From: Phymatolithon calcareum
Lineage: Eukaryota > Rhodophyta > Florideophyceae > Hapalidiales
Length of the DNA: 64,000 nt
Reading direction: 5' to 3'
Assembly: GCA_977006965.1 (NCBI GenBank)
Contig: OZ345381.1
Coordinates: 1,116,001-1,180,000 of the forward strand
In this document: piece after piece, positions 11,101-21,990 of the stretch
Layout of the letters: each line of letters begins with the position of its first letter
How positions within the stretch are numbered: position 1 is the stretch's first letter
Translations under genes and position numbers: made by a program
The notes under the pieces: model-generated
Told to the model about the DNA's origin: nothing
What the model saw: the letters and a program-made list of their open reading frames with translations, nothing else
Databases searched by the model: none

Positions 11101-11419
11101 GCGTCCGATTAACACCAGCTCGATTAGCGGTGGAGAGAAGATGTGCTCTACTATATTGTATTGCTTCTCGCTTATCAACGAAGACACTAGAATGCCACCG
11201 TTTGTTATAATTGATGAATTGAACCAGGGTCTCGACCCAGAGAACGAGATGAAGATTATGACGATCATGTTTGAACAGGCTGAGAAGGGATTAGCGCCGC
11301 AGAGCTTTGTGGTTACACCGAAATTACTGCCGAATCTGCCATTTCATGATGAGATGAAGACGCATATCATCTTGAATGGACCCATCCTCAAAAATGAAGT
11401 ATGGACACCTTTTCAATAG
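8108..11419 (+). CDS. SMC5: SMC5, SMC5/6 complex ATPase
   Basis: About 1,103 residues from the chosen ATG (first residues MRGFSKRRR); the frame is open a further 30 codons upstream, but that extension is unlike the family. The N-terminal ATPase half has IIGPNGTGKSSIVNAVCLV (Walker A). Two long coiled coils, rich in E, K and R, surround a hinge in the middle third. The C-terminal half has SISGGEKMCSTILYCFSL (signature) and FVIIDELNQGLDPENEMKI (Walker B). The DELNQGLDP form is typical of SMC5 (family DEINQGMDP) and separates it from SMC1-4 and SMC6. SMC5 pairs with SMC6 and NSE subunits to resolve recombination intermediates and stabilise replication forks in the nucleus. The single-exon structure and normal length suggest a functional gene. 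Confidence 0.93.
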   Translation: MRGFSKRRRSSRVIKTRRGDEDDVPIYPTSPHQRAHYQHSTHENYGTSGFHRGNLVRIEMKNFLAISHATIEPGPRLNLIIGPNGTGKSSIVNAVCLVFGGKLSLLGRGGDLASYVRYGSKQAFIEAWIYDPDMPDEVKNVKKVRRMFDAEGNDAFFVDGKKMPPGAIAEISRRYDIQLDNLSQFMPQEKFAEFAALRPKALLDITVRSLGGSGMVEKLKEFSGMDRSLDIAGTKIKTDEVRLSNLKDRNDAVLPEVEAFKKRLEIDTQICLAQKVLPHRQARDMYYQIDQLGTEKRALAERVRAIRGRIQFDRDGPLRELERKSKAAKKDFRSSRDGVTAMQQETTELQAEVEKVTTELTSKKMSLCDLEKAEKRHEKLVREAKQKVYDCKCRLERISTATDEEDERHKLAQCRQQKSALINQQYREYNLRGSVEQTLANSERTIKQLKKSRKRLSVLRLQRIQHLDSLPAFRSTSAAVQVVQAVTEAGGFCGRVYGPVVAEISCKDQYHARIMEDCLSGFLIGAFVTENLADSRTLIAKCKKKLDGWAPDIITSPTLPTGEKDERALARQRPNRSVDIELRELGIVAMVSDIYDAPDAVRGALNAQAGLHNIHVGDERAEIHTNVLRYEEGVKTWYSPQSRYSILRSRYDDSVRSLRVDTRFSQVTGRIYSGSVEGVEQEQSRLKQAIRDEEHKLQHAKRELAESTQRLAEIRAKIQDVGGIALQIGNRQRKRSELSLMLKRSERQYANLMARPSVSCNLAKKNEVHRAVVELEKMAIVLASKVVDALDCLKDGMKELDVSSASYVMAAREYEVEKEKNSSMERELEHMIEQYKVILENIQRSKNEYKRKRKEAEDAISESQLNTQNETISVWLQHDTCWLQNEIERLTERMNCLSTAGPSVLVEYEDREQKIRELEKRIRDDKAGYQEQRLAYEKEKREFLNWLHQGVDKMSVKFSNLYERLGCAGDLELTGSIADSLDDMELQILVSHRSGTALRPINTSSISGGEKMCSTILYCFSLINEDTRMPPFVIIDELNQGLDPENEMKIMTIMFEQAEKGLAPQSFVVTPKLLPNLPFHDEMKTHIILNGPILKNEVWTPFQ

Positions 11420-13549
11420 TTCCATTCCTGCTGTAATACGCTTGTTATTGTATAGTGATTATCACAACGTCGTGGGTGTATCATTCTAGAATGTGGTAGA
11501 AACAGTCTCTCCATTGGCTCCAACCGTTTCCATCCCAGTTTCCGAGCAAAAGGTTGTGGTCTACTTGCTAGACTGAAAGCCCAGAGTGACACAGGACTGG
11601 TCACGTAGCGCTCGAGAATAGGAGTTTCGTAGACCACGGAAATGTGTCGCACATACCATACAAAACGCTTCATTACACAGCAGTCATCCAAGAATGCTTG
11701 ACGTTTGAAATGTTGTCCCATTCGTCAGCAAATGCGTCGATCACTTTCAAAAAATTCTGTTAATCTTTTTCGAAGGTGTCCCACACAACGTTCTTCTTCG
11801 GCATTTCATTCCTGCATTCGGTGCATGTTTACACCTCGAAGGGCTCGCAGCTTTTCGACGGTCTAGGTATCCTCCATGTTGTGATATCAGTGATGAGATT
11901 TAGGTCGGCTTGCGTGTCTGGGGCCCGTGGGTCAGCTAAGACAGGTTCTGGTGTTGGCTTCAGTCACTGATTGAACTCCTAGGGAACCAGGCGAGGCTCG
12001 GTCATCCTAGCTACGTGTCCAAGCCGGTTCCTTCTCAACTTCCTATCGTGCTATACCACGTCGACATTTGGTATATTGGCCTCATTTGCGATTGCGTTTC
12101 CAGACAATTTTGACAGCATTTTCAATAAACAGTTCTAATAGACTTATTGAATCGGTTGAGAGATCGAGCGGAGGGCAAGATCGGCAAAGTCGTGGGAGAG
12201 GGAGCGAGCGATACCGTGAAAGAACGTACATCCAACAGGGAGCGTCGGCGTTATCCTTGCGAGTTGGTGAAGATGGACATGGATTCCAAGAACAAGGCCC
12301 ATTGAGTTTTCCGAGAAAGCACAATGCCGGGGCATTTGGCATTTTTTCAAAAACAAATCACCTCACTTGGCGGTCGTGATAAACGACTTCAAAGCACGTT
12401 ATCAACTGTTTTGTGGGACATGAACCGCTACTGTGAGGACGCTCTGGTCACTTCCTGGGTGATCATCTCCAGACTTTAGTGGGTGACAGCCATCAAAGTA
12501 CGGTTGTACGCACTGGGTGCAACCGCAAATGACAACAATTTTTAACCATTATCATGCATGACGATATTTCCAACCTCACATTTGGGAAGTAGTGAGAGAT
12601 GCAATCTAGAAATGACCCCTCTGCGTGTCAGAGAGGACGAACACAGAGCACAGCGTTGAACAAGCCAGGTGGAGCATTGATCGGTAGTAAACGTAGGACA
12701 AAACCGGACTGTATCAGGAATAGCGCCGACGATTCTCGGCATAAACTCACAAGGACGGTCCCATGGGAATGCACATGATCATATGCAGAAATAGAGAGGC
12801 ACAGATGTTTGAGGGCGGCGAATCCGGACAGGTGACCTACAATGTCCGACAGGCATTAGTGCTGAGATGTTTTAGTTAGTTTCCGTGTTCTCAGAGTTTC
12901 TCCGGTGATATTGTACTGGTTGTCAAGGTTGAAATTTAATACCCTTTCTCATCCCGTCCTCTTCAAAGGTGCACAATCGAACGACTGATGATTCAGTGTG
13001 CGTTCTCGGCAAGGAGATCGTCGGATACGGGCGCTTTTGAATACGAATATATTTGGAAAAAGTTAGACATGACCGTGCAACTTACAGTACAGTATCTACT
13101 TCATCTCCTCGTGTAACTTGAATGCTTCACTCGTGCTTGAGGTTTGTACATAGTTACGTGTCAGCATCAAAAGCTTTCCGTTGACGTTTAAAAAGTTCTC
13201 AACAGCCAATGAAAGAAGTGAATGTGACTTGCAAAGTTTCTATGAAAATACATTTTTCTCTACTCTATATTAGTTAAATTTAACTTTTGAATACTTTTAC
13301 CCGATTTTTACGCTATAGGAGAGCTCTTAATTGGGTATCATCTTGAAATACACAACGGGGAGGTAGACAGATTTGAAACAATTCAACGGAGCCAGGGCGT
13401 CCTCTTGCCGACTCTTCCCAGTGAATACAATTAAATTTTAATCAAATTCTACGTGGGGTGACGTCCAGGAAGTTCACTTTGAACTTTGTGGTACAAATAG
13501 GCACAAGTTGCCCTTCCTCTGTCGGACGTAAGCAAACCGAACACTGGAA
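11420..13549. other. Long intergenic region, SMC5 to AOX
   Basis: About 2.1 kb without a supportable gene. Open frames up to about 100 codons occur on both strands but overlap and lack motifs. The part from about 13,200 to 13,460 is distinctly AT-rich and precedes AOX, so it probably contains its promoter. I see no transposon ends or RNA genes. Confidence 0.55.
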
Positions 13550-14843
13550 ATGCTAAGCGCGTCGAAATCACTACTTCGTCCAGCTCTTGCCGGCGGGCGA
13601 CGCAGAATCATCATATCCGCCATTCGCGGTCTACATCATTCCAACGGCATCCGCTCTGCACTCGCTTCTCCGCACAATGGTATCCAAAAAGCACTCAACC
13701 ATCCCCACACATCGTTCTCCGCGTTACAGGCGTACCATGTGACGCGTCCTGCGCTCCACAGCGGGCTTCGCTTTCTATCTACTGAGAAAACCAATCCGAG
13801 GGCCTCGGCGTACAGCTGGATTGATGCCGTAAGTCGAACATTCGCTCTCATTTTGTCACTTCTACTGTTTGCTCTAATGTCACTGACATTCCTCCCGATC
13901 GCAACTGAACGAAATTTCACTTGAGTAGGAAGCCGAGGAACTAATTGCAAAGGCTTACAATAGACACAAAGCCCTTGCCGATAAAAGCGAGTCTTTCCCT
14001 CCATCTCTTTCCGTCAAGGAATTGGAACGCATCGGTGTACCGTATTCAAAGGCACCGGAGGATTTCGTCGACCGATTGTCCCTTAACCTCATGAAGTTCT
14101 TGCGTACATTTGTGCATGCATTTTTCAGGGAGAAATACGACCATCACGCCGTGTGCCTCGAGACCGTCGCGGCTGTTCCAGGCATGGTCGGTGCATTTCA
14201 TCGTCACATGCGGTCGTTGCGCAGAATGAGTAGAGATCATGGCTGGATTGGTTCTCTTTCCGAAGAGGCTGAGAACGAGCGTATGCATTTGTTGATTTTC
14301 CTCAAAGTCACCAAACCGACCATGCTTGAGCGCAGTCTAGTGCTCGCTTCGCAGGGAATTTATCTCTCATTCTACTCCGTTCTCTACTTCATCCTGCCAC
14401 GAGCAGCACATCGACTGACGGGGTATTTAGAGGAGGAGGCACATCGTGCCTACACGGATTATTTGCGATGCATTGATGAGGGAAAGATTAAGAATAAGCC
14501 GGCCCCTGAAATCGCACGGCAGTATTATCGTCTGCCCGACAATGCAACTATGCGGTATGTTTTCTGCTCTTTGTGTGTGCCACTCTGGTGCAATACTTTT
14601 TTCTAACATCTTCTGTCTTTTTGCGACACGCACAGTGATGTCGTCTTGCATGTACGCGCTGATGAGGCCGCGCATCGCGACTTCAACCATCATCTTAGCG
14701 ATAAATATAAGAGTGGCGATGTGGATTCTGCCCCTACGTTCCTGAACATCAACGCAAACACTGAGAAGAATGAGACCCAGGGCGAGTTCAAGGAGGGCTT
14801 TTACGTGGACATGCCCAAGGAAAGCGACAGAAAAGCCGCCTGA
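13550..14843 (+). CDS. AOX: Mitochondrial alternative oxidase (3 exons)
   Basis: Exons 13550-13828, 13929-14554 and 14636-14843 join to a 370-residue protein. Intron 1 is 100 nt (GTAAGT to TAG, phase 0) and intron 2 is 81 nt (GTATGT to CAG, phase 2). Both are needed to keep the conserved blocks in frame. The basic, Ser/Arg-rich N-terminus fits a mitochondrial presequence. The four di-iron motifs are present: LETVAAVPGM, EEAENERMHLL, LEEEAHRAY and RADEAAHRDFNHH. The last has EAAH where most plants have EAHH, but the ligand histidine is retained. AOX sits on the matrix face of the inner membrane, oxidises ubiquinol and reduces oxygen to water without proton pumping, which limits superoxide when the cytochrome pathway is blocked. 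Confidence 0.95.
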
Positions 14844-16210
14844 GCTTACGAATTTCTTGGAATTTCTGCGAAATAATAGTCCCATGTACAATACCGCCGA
14901 CATCCTTCCTGTGAATCCCATTCCATACTGACTTCTTTCCTTTTTCTCGCCGTAATCTTAGTTCATTAGATGACTTCTTTTCTCGTGTGTTTCGCAACGG
15001 CAATAGAGCCGTACACTACGAAGGTAAAATGCGTAATTTTGAAGCCCAGTTGGGCTAGTAGTCGGAAGACGAAAAGTTAGGAAGCAGGATGCGAGATAGA
15101 CCGATGAAATCAGATTCCAATCTCCGTTGATGACATCGAAAGTGCTCAATGTGCATCATTAGCCAGCAATGCACCTTCAGGTATGATACGCGAGTCCTCA
15201 ATCCAGTACATCGGCCGATCAGAACAGTACTTTCGTCGATGATGCCGGAGAATGCAGAACAACTCGATGCAGCACGGACTATTAAACAGACAACCGGCTG
15301 ATGCACTTCCCGTTGTGGCGCGAATGGTAGTATTGTATCTCACTTCTGCAAATCTGAAATCGCATTACTGGCTTGTGTCCGGGGGCCTGCCAAACTTCAT
15401 CGATGCCGAGCGAGCCGGCCGAGGATATTCCGCAATCCGTCCTTCTCTATTCTGTCCACCGACGCTGCCTCTAGCGTCGGAAAATGACGATGTCAATAAA
15501 GGTTTTCAGCAATCTCGAAACTTCTCGGTTGCAGATATCGAATCCTGCACTGGCCGAATCTGTTACTCGCGTTGTGCGCCACAGCAATAATAGAATTTGC
15601 GGTGCTGTGCTGTAGTTCATTCGATACACAGTACTTTCCATCGGAACAGGTCCAAGTCAGAATCCAAGCTCTTTCCTTGAGTCTCAGTCTAACCATTATC
15701 CCGAGTGGCAAGCGAATCCGTCAATGGCCCTGAACGGCGCTGAATAAGCGACTGCTGTCGTTGAGCTCCAGCGTACATCACACACGAATGGAAGACCGAC
15801 ACACTGCCCCTGTCGCAGTATAAGAGCAGTTGCGCACATCCATTAGTCAGCGTCGCGTTGCTTCGCCCGCCTCAGAGGGCGTCGGATGTTACTTCAGCTG
15901 CAGCGCGGTGCGGATTGCAGCTGCCGCATCCGAAGTCAATGATAAAAAGGGTATCATAAAATAGTTGAAAATAGCAAGAATTACTAACATACGACCGGGA
16001 ACAAGTCGTCACACAGCTCCGCTAACGCGCCGCATTGGAGCGACCCACAGGCATGAGACTCGTGAATGGAACCTACAGTACATATGCTGGCCGACGCCGG
16101 CGCCGGCGTTTAGGTCGAGACAAGCTTAGCACCCCACGGGACCATGCCAAACGCCCACGCTTTGTTCTCTATCGTATTAAGCTCTCTGAAAGTTTTTTGT
16201 TTCCCCAGGC
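14844..16210. other. Intergenic region, AOX to Dicer-like
   Basis: About 1.4 kb. A small hairpin with 8-bp arms (CCGACGCT) sits at 15459-15480, and a 16-bp GC-rich palindrome lies at 16094-16109, about 100 bp before the Dicer-like start. No coding sequence is supportable. Confidence 0.5.
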
Positions 16211-19200
16211 ATGTCGTCGCGGGACGTTGACAAACCCCAACCGCCTCCCGCGGATGAAGCTGAAGCTGGGGTGATGCAGCATATCGCATCTCGCAACATA
16301 GGCATCATCATTTCTGGCTTCGGCCGCAACTCTGTTCCAACGAGCCTTGAGCGAGCCGTTGTTAAAGCCATTGCCGAGCATTCTGCGTCAGGTCGCTGTG
16401 GCGCGTCCTCGACGGGGCCGCGCGCTGTCCTCTTGGTCGTTACGCGCAATAAGCGCGCCTTGGATCTCCGACACCTGATCCGCACACTCGATGATGTCCG
16501 TGTTGCTATTGTTGGATCATCAAGTCGTCCTCCACCGAACGAATCGCATAACTCGGCTATCGGAAAAATGTTTAGGAACAACGACGTCATCATCTCTCAA
16601 GACGGGATTATTCTCGACGAGCTGAGGTCCGGTAGTCTCTCCCTTTCTCATCTCTCAATGCTAATGTTCGACGAAGCGGAAAAGGGATATATGAGGTCCC
16701 ACAACTTTGCAATAATTATGCGCGAATTTTATAGAGGTCTGCCGAAAAGCCAGAAACCTCGCGTGTTGGCGATTTCGACAGTCCCTGGCGACATACGTCT
16801 CACAGCTCCCATTGAAAACAACCTCCATGTCGAGTTCCTGGACAAGAATCGGAAAGGTCCTTTCTTGCGATGTGAAGAAACGTTTAAAGAAGAAAAGCCA
16901 GACAGTGTCATCGCAGACGTGGAGTGTATGCATTACAAGTTTTATCAAAACCAAAAGCTAGGACGCTCAGGTGCTTCTGAATTGTCCGACTATGACGTAC
17001 TTATCAACGAGCTGGGAAGTCGTGCTGTTGTGAGCTACAGCAACTTTTTGAACCGCCGATCATTGTCCCTCGTGTATAGAGACAATCTCTTGAACGAAAA
17101 ACCAAACAAAACATCAGGAAATCTGACCTTACACGGCTTAACTCCGAAGGTCATATCCTTGCTCCACATTCTTCGAAAGGCTTACGAAGCGTCCACTACA
17201 ACTGACAGATTGATGGCCGTTGTGCACGCTGGCCGCCCAGTCGTTGCGGTTGCGCTGCATGCGATTGTTTCAGACATGACCTGCTTTGATGGCATGCTGT
17301 GCAGGGTTATTCTGGGGGATGAGAACAGCGCACGCCCATTGGAAAATTGTGCAGACGGTGAACAGACCGGATGGCAGGGATCAGACGCGGATAATGAAGC
17401 AGTCGATGACTTCGGATCAGGGGATGCGAACGTCCTCATCGTGGCCAGTTCCAACATTGATCGTATAACTCGCTTCAGGCGCCCCATACCGCCGTGCCCA
17501 CTCGTGATTCGATTCGATGGGTCTTTGGTGGACCCCGACAACGACGGGGGAGGAGGGCGGTGTCGTGTCATTTTGTTTAAGGGACAGAAAGTGTATGCGG
17601 GTTCGCTAAAGGGAAACCGGCCAAAGCGGCGAAGAGAAGATCATGCGCCAGTCGTCGTTGAACAAGAGGGCGCAGAGGAGCTTCCCAGATCGTCTGATTC
17701 GAACAGAAAGCTACCGGTGATGTCAAATGCCACAACTCGGCCTAGTCAAGAACCTGTGGAACATGCAAAGGCGGTCGGAACGCCACTCCCACTTGATAAG
17801 TTAATTGGTGGTACCTCTCATGATCACGCCTCAAGTGAAGCTGATGCTGATGCCCATGGCTCTATTTTGCCAGTCACGGACAAATCCGCGAAGAAACGAA
17901 AGATTTCTTCAGATGCAGGAGACAAACAACGAGACATTGAAGTAAGAGAGGATACTGCGACTGACCAAGCCAAGCGAGAAGATGACTCCACGATCTCGGG
18001 TGCTCCCATTGCTAATAGAGTGCCCACCGCAAGTGCCCTTGTTGGTCCTCAAGGTGGTGGCAGTGATGAGTGCTACCTATACGGACTGGCACTTCAGAGC
18101 GCAAACGATAGTGGATCTGAAGGCGGAATGAGCTACAATCCTGATGGAATTGAAGGTTATGGGATGATTTTGTCGCGCAAACTACGCCCCCGAGACCTCA
18201 ATATTTCCGTCGGCGATTTGGGCTTGGTGCCCAACATGGATGACAATGTTGGCAAAGTGCAACTTATCTCTCTCGGAAAAATCGAGTTGTCCACAACGCA
18301 AATTGATCTAGTACGACATTTCACGTGTTTCGCGTTTTCTTGTCTCTTGAACGGCGTTTCGCCAGTCTCGTTTGCGTGGGGTAAACACCTGAAGGAAACT
18401 TCGCAGGGTGGTAAAAGCCGCATCGGTGCCTCATTCTTGCGCAACTACCTAATTGTTCCTGTTATCAGAGAACACACTTCTGACGTGGGGAATGCATCGA
18501 ACTCAAGAAGTGTTTCACGTCAATTATACAGTCACCGCATCAATTGGGATCACATCTCGGCAATCGCGCTCCGTCCCCGCGACAAAGCAGGCCAACTGTA
18601 CCCACACCCCGCCCAAACTCCTATGCCAGGTGCTGAGCTTGAAGATCACATGGAGACGTTGAAAAGCAATCTGGTGCATGTGATAAACGGAAAAGGGATG
18701 CTTCTGGCTGGCGATCTTCGGCGCGACCTGTCTCCGCTCTCACAGTTTATGCGACAAAAATTATTCGACTTGAATGAGGACGGTACGATCAAACCTGATA
18801 AGGACATTGCGAAGTTGACTAACGTCGACGAGAGGTCGGACGAAGAAGGACTCACGGAGAAATGTCATCTTTTTAAGAACAGCGATAAGAACGTGGGTGG
18901 AAAGCGGGTAACCTTCTCTGCTTCCCGGAACAGAAAGGTGCGTCGCCATCTAAAGGGGGGTTGGGCCGGTCATTTCTTACAGAGTCACGTGGAGTTCCAA
19001 AAGGATGTCCATGGCATAGATATTAAGACATTGGATCAGCCCTTAATAACAGCTATAGTTCCTCCTCGGCTGACTATTGAGAGTATTTTGGATATACTGC
19101 GAGGAACGCCGCAGAAAAAGTTTATCAGCAACTTTGTTCGAGCAGAGAAGAAGACATTTAACTTCGTACCAGAGCTATGTCGTGTGCATCCACTATCTGT

Positions 19201-20812
19201 TGGGGCAGTGTTCCTTCCGCCGTGGCTTATGATTTTGGAGCGGCATGTATTGCTCTGCGAGCTCCGGGATCTTTTTGCGGATGGAATTGGCGTTCCAATT
19301 CCGCTCAAATTGCTGGGACAAGCAGTTACCTCAAGTGGAGTTGATCCTTCCTGTAACTATGAAAGGTTGGAGTTCCTTGGGGACTCCGTGCTCAAGCTGT
19401 CAAGCACTTTGCGCATTTTTACGACCTGTCCCCACGCGACTGAGGGAACAATGGAACAAAAAAGGGGATTCGTTATTTCGAATTTGGCTTTAAAGAATTG
19501 TGCAGGGACGTACGAACTTGAAAAATTCATTTGCTTCGAAAAGCTAAACGTGAATAAGTGGAAACCCCCCGGTTGCGATCGGGAAGGCCGAGTTGTTATT
19601 CTGAACAACAAATCCTTGGCTGATGTTCTTGAGGCGCTGTGTGGGGTTATGTACTTGAGCGGTTGTGAAGATTACAATCGCGAAAGGAAGCACAGCATTT
19701 ACGCAATGAGCTCCGATTCCGACGAAGTCGATAACGTCCATGCTCCTCGGCTATCCATTGGCGCAATTCAACGAGGTTACAAAGTAGGAGTGCAAATCCT
19801 GGAACTGCTTGGCGTCGTTCGTGGCCGTGAACCAACACAAAAGGAGGCTCTTTTCTCAGCGATATACTCTCTGCAGGCGAAGAAGTCTCCATTTCCCACT
19901 TCTTCTGACGACTTCCCTTACGATCCCAGATTGTGTCCGGAAGAACCGTGGGAAGAGCAATTTGGGTCGTTGGAGGAACTTCTTGGGTACAAATTCAAGC
20001 GCCGCAATTTGCTCTTGTGCGCTCTGACGCACGAGTCTTACAAGGACCCAGGATTCGAGTCCAAAACGATGTCCAACACTTTTCAGCGCATGGAATTCTT
20101 GGGGGATGCCGTTATTGATTTCTTCGTAGTGGTTTACTTGTACGAGACGTACCCGCTGCTGACTCCTGGTGAACTGACGGATCTCAAGATGCTAGTAGTA
20201 AGCAACGAAACGTTTGCGCGCGTGAGCGTGGAATTCGGCCTTCATCAATACCTATTTATCCAGAAGAATTCTCTGATTGAAGCAATTACGCGGTTTGAAA
20301 GAGTCGTGAAGGAGAGACCACTCGAAGATTATGAGCTGATGGAAGAAGCTGCAACCTGTGCGGCGCCGAAGGTACTGGGTGACGTCTTCGAGGCGATTCT
20401 TGGAGCAATATTTATCGACGCGGGTATGAAGGAAGTTTGGAATGTGGCGATGAAACTGCTTGGGGAAACGTTAACGAAGCGGGCCAATCCCGAAAATGCG
20501 CTTTTGCATCCAACGAGAAAACTGCATAAGTTTGTCACAAAGACGCTTGGAATCACGCAGACTCCCCCTTCGTACGAACACCGCAAACTTAGCAAGGGCG
20601 TAGACAAATATGAATGTTCGTCGAAAATCGTGGGGCATGTCATTGCGGTCGAGAAGGCTAACTCGAAAAAGAGGGCGCAATGTCTGTCGGCAAAAAGCGC
20701 TTATGAGCGCCTGAGCAATGCGAAGCCAGGGTCTGACGATGCTAAGCTTATTGATGATTTAAGAGTGAAGGCTGCTGCTAGCGCAGCGCACATATCGAGA
20801 AATGTTAAGTAA
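16211..20812 (+). CDS. DCL: Dicer-like RNase III with degenerate helicase
   Basis: A 1,533-residue single-exon protein. Residues about 25-430 resemble the Dicer helicase but lack its catalytic residues: the Walker A region reads SGFGRNSVPTSLE instead of TGSGKT, and the DECH box reads MLMFDEAEKG. A late helicase block, LVIRFDGSL, corresponds to the Dicer phrase NLVIRFD. Two basic clusters (PKRRRED, AKKRKIS) occur in the linker at about 470-570. A Dicer-like block, FVPELCRVHPLS, precedes RNase IIIa (YERLEFLGDSVLKLS near 1050 and SLADVLEALCG), then RNase IIIb (QRMEFLGDAVIDFF near 1290 and LGDVFEAILGAIF), then a C-terminal dsRNA-binding domain (about 1435-1510). All four acidic residues of each RNase III site appear present, so cleavage of long dsRNA to small RNAs is expected. 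A PAZ domain is not obvious. ATP-driven processivity is unlikely. Confidence 0.9.
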   Translation: MSSRDVDKPQPPPADEAEAGVMQHIASRNIGIIISGFGRNSVPTSLERAVVKAIAEHSASGRCGASSTGPRAVLLVVTRNKRALDLRHLIRTLDDVRVAIVGSSSRPPPNESHNSAIGKMFRNNDVIISQDGIILDELRSGSLSLSHLSMLMFDEAEKGYMRSHNFAIIMREFYRGLPKSQKPRVLAISTVPGDIRLTAPIENNLHVEFLDKNRKGPFLRCEETFKEEKPDSVIADVECMHYKFYQNQKLGRSGASELSDYDVLINELGSRAVVSYSNFLNRRSLSLVYRDNLLNEKPNKTSGNLTLHGLTPKVISLLHILRKAYEASTTTDRLMAVVHAGRPVVAVALHAIVSDMTCFDGMLCRVILGDENSARPLENCADGEQTGWQGSDADNEAVDDFGSGDANVLIVASSNIDRITRFRRPIPPCPLVIRFDGSLVDPDNDGGGGRCRVILFKGQKVYAGSLKGNRPKRRREDHAPVVVEQEGAEELPRSSDSNRKLPVMSNATTRPSQEPVEHAKAVGTPLPLDKLIGGTSHDHASSEADADAHGSILPVTDKSAKKRKISSDAGDKQRDIEVREDTATDQAKREDDSTISGAPIANRVPTASALVGPQGGGSDECYLYGLALQSANDSGSEGGMSYNPDGIEGYGMILSRKLRPRDLNISVGDLGLVPNMDDNVGKVQLISLGKIELSTTQIDLVRHFTCFAFSCLLNGVSPVSFAWGKHLKETSQGGKSRIGASFLRNYLIVPVIREHTSDVGNASNSRSVSRQLYSHRINWDHISAIALRPRDKAGQLYPHPAQTPMPGAELEDHMETLKSNLVHVINGKGMLLAGDLRRDLSPLSQFMRQKLFDLNEDGTIKPDKDIAKLTNVDERSDEEGLTEKCHLFKNSDKNVGGKRVTFSASRNRKVRRHLKGGWAGHFLQSHVEFQKDVHGIDIKTLDQPLITAIVPPRLTIESILDILRGTPQKKFISNFVRAEKKTFNFVPELCRVHPLSVGAVFLPPWLMILERHVLLCELRDLFADGIGVPIPLKLLGQAVTSSGVDPSCNYERLEFLGDSVLKLSSTLRIFTTCPHATEGTMEQKRGFVISNLALKNCAGTYELEKFICFEKLNVNKWKPPGCDREGRVVILNNKSLADVLEALCGVMYLSGCEDYNRERKHSIYAMSSDSDEVDNVHAPRLSIGAIQRGYKVGVQILELLGVVRGREPTQKEALFSAIYSLQAKKSPFPTSSDDFPYDPRLCPEEPWEEQFGSLEELLGYKFKRRNLLLCALTHESYKDPGFESKTMSNTFQRMEFLGDAVIDFFVVVYLYETYPLLTPGELTDLKMLVVSNETFARVSVEFGLHQYLFIQKNSLIEAITRFERVVKERPLEDYELMEEAATCAAPKVLGDVFEAILGAIFIDAGMKEVWNVAMKLLGETLTKRANPENALLHPTRKLHKFVTKTLGITQTPPSYEHRKLSKGVDKYECSSKIVGHVIAVEKANSKKRAQCLSAKSAYERLSNAKPGSDDAKLIDDLRVKAAASAAHISRNVK

Positions 20813-21990
20813 TGACTACTTCATAGATTCATGAGATTACCTGATCCGCAATATTAACCGGACTGTTATCTGCTTGCTGTAACAGTCCATGATATAATAG
20901 CCCAGTTAAACAACCATTACAATGACACTGATGTACGTACTTGCTTCGCTGTTCGACCTGGTTTAACTCTCTTTCGTGACAATACAACGGCAGCAGTATC
21001 TGCACAGGGGAACCCTAATCTGAGCACACTACTTCCCGTGGTCATATTGAGACACTCTTAGAATAATGAATTGCTCTCTGAGTTGCGTTCTTCTAAGGCA
21101 ACTCGTGCAGGTGGTAGCCATTATCGGTGATTTGTTGTGCAAAGATGAGCAGCAAGTTACAGTCTGTTCCGGCAATTTTGCCGAGCGCAAGAGCAAGATA
21201 AGTTGAAAGCTAAAATGGTCAAATTGGACGAAATTGGAACAAAAGTGTCAAAGCACGCCCTTTCCCATGCCTCTATACTTGGAAAGGGTGTCTAAGTGTC
21301 TACATAATTCTAGAATGTAACGTTCAGCCTGAATGGAATCGGAGCCCTTTCGCCTCTGAACACACAATATATTTCGCGCGCTAAAACAGATCCTGTTTCC
21401 AATTCCACTCAAGCCCTACGCTTTGAATTTATCACCAGTCCCGCTGCCCGCATACCTCGAGATGAAGAAGAAAAATAGATTTTCTAGCAGATACATTCAA
21501 GAAGATTCATGAGCTTTGATAACTCGCGCGCCAAGAATCCTCAACCCGCTCTTGAATTTCAATGTTCGTGTCATCATCAGTCTGCGATCCAAACTTAGCA
21601 AAGCGGCATTTCGTACAGTACCGCTTTTCTGATTTGAAACGAATTCATCCTAATAACCGCGCAAATCCGAAAGGGAAACTCAGTTATGCTTTGCTCACCG
21701 GCCGATGCGAATGAGTGCAGAAAGAGCCCGTGACAGGTACCGCCGTCTCAGCCATAATTCCTTCACTCAGAGAGACTTGAATTTCTGACCTTTTCTTTGG
21801 GAACCCATTCGACATGGAGCTTCCATCTTCAAAAAGCCGTCGACCTGTAGCACCGAAAGAGCTTGTCCATCCATTCAACAACGACACGCTTGTTATAACC
21901 CTTACCATCGCAATGGCGAATGGCCTGGTGCACCTTACGGACTGAACATTGGCCACCTGCAACATAATCGAATGCTAATTATCTTCAACC
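20813..21990. other. Intergenic region, Dicer-like to peroxidase
   Basis: About 1.2 kb, with no supportable gene. A weak inverted pair (CCCTTTCC and GGAAAGGG) lies near 21,260-21,290. Nothing else stands out. Confidence 0.5.
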
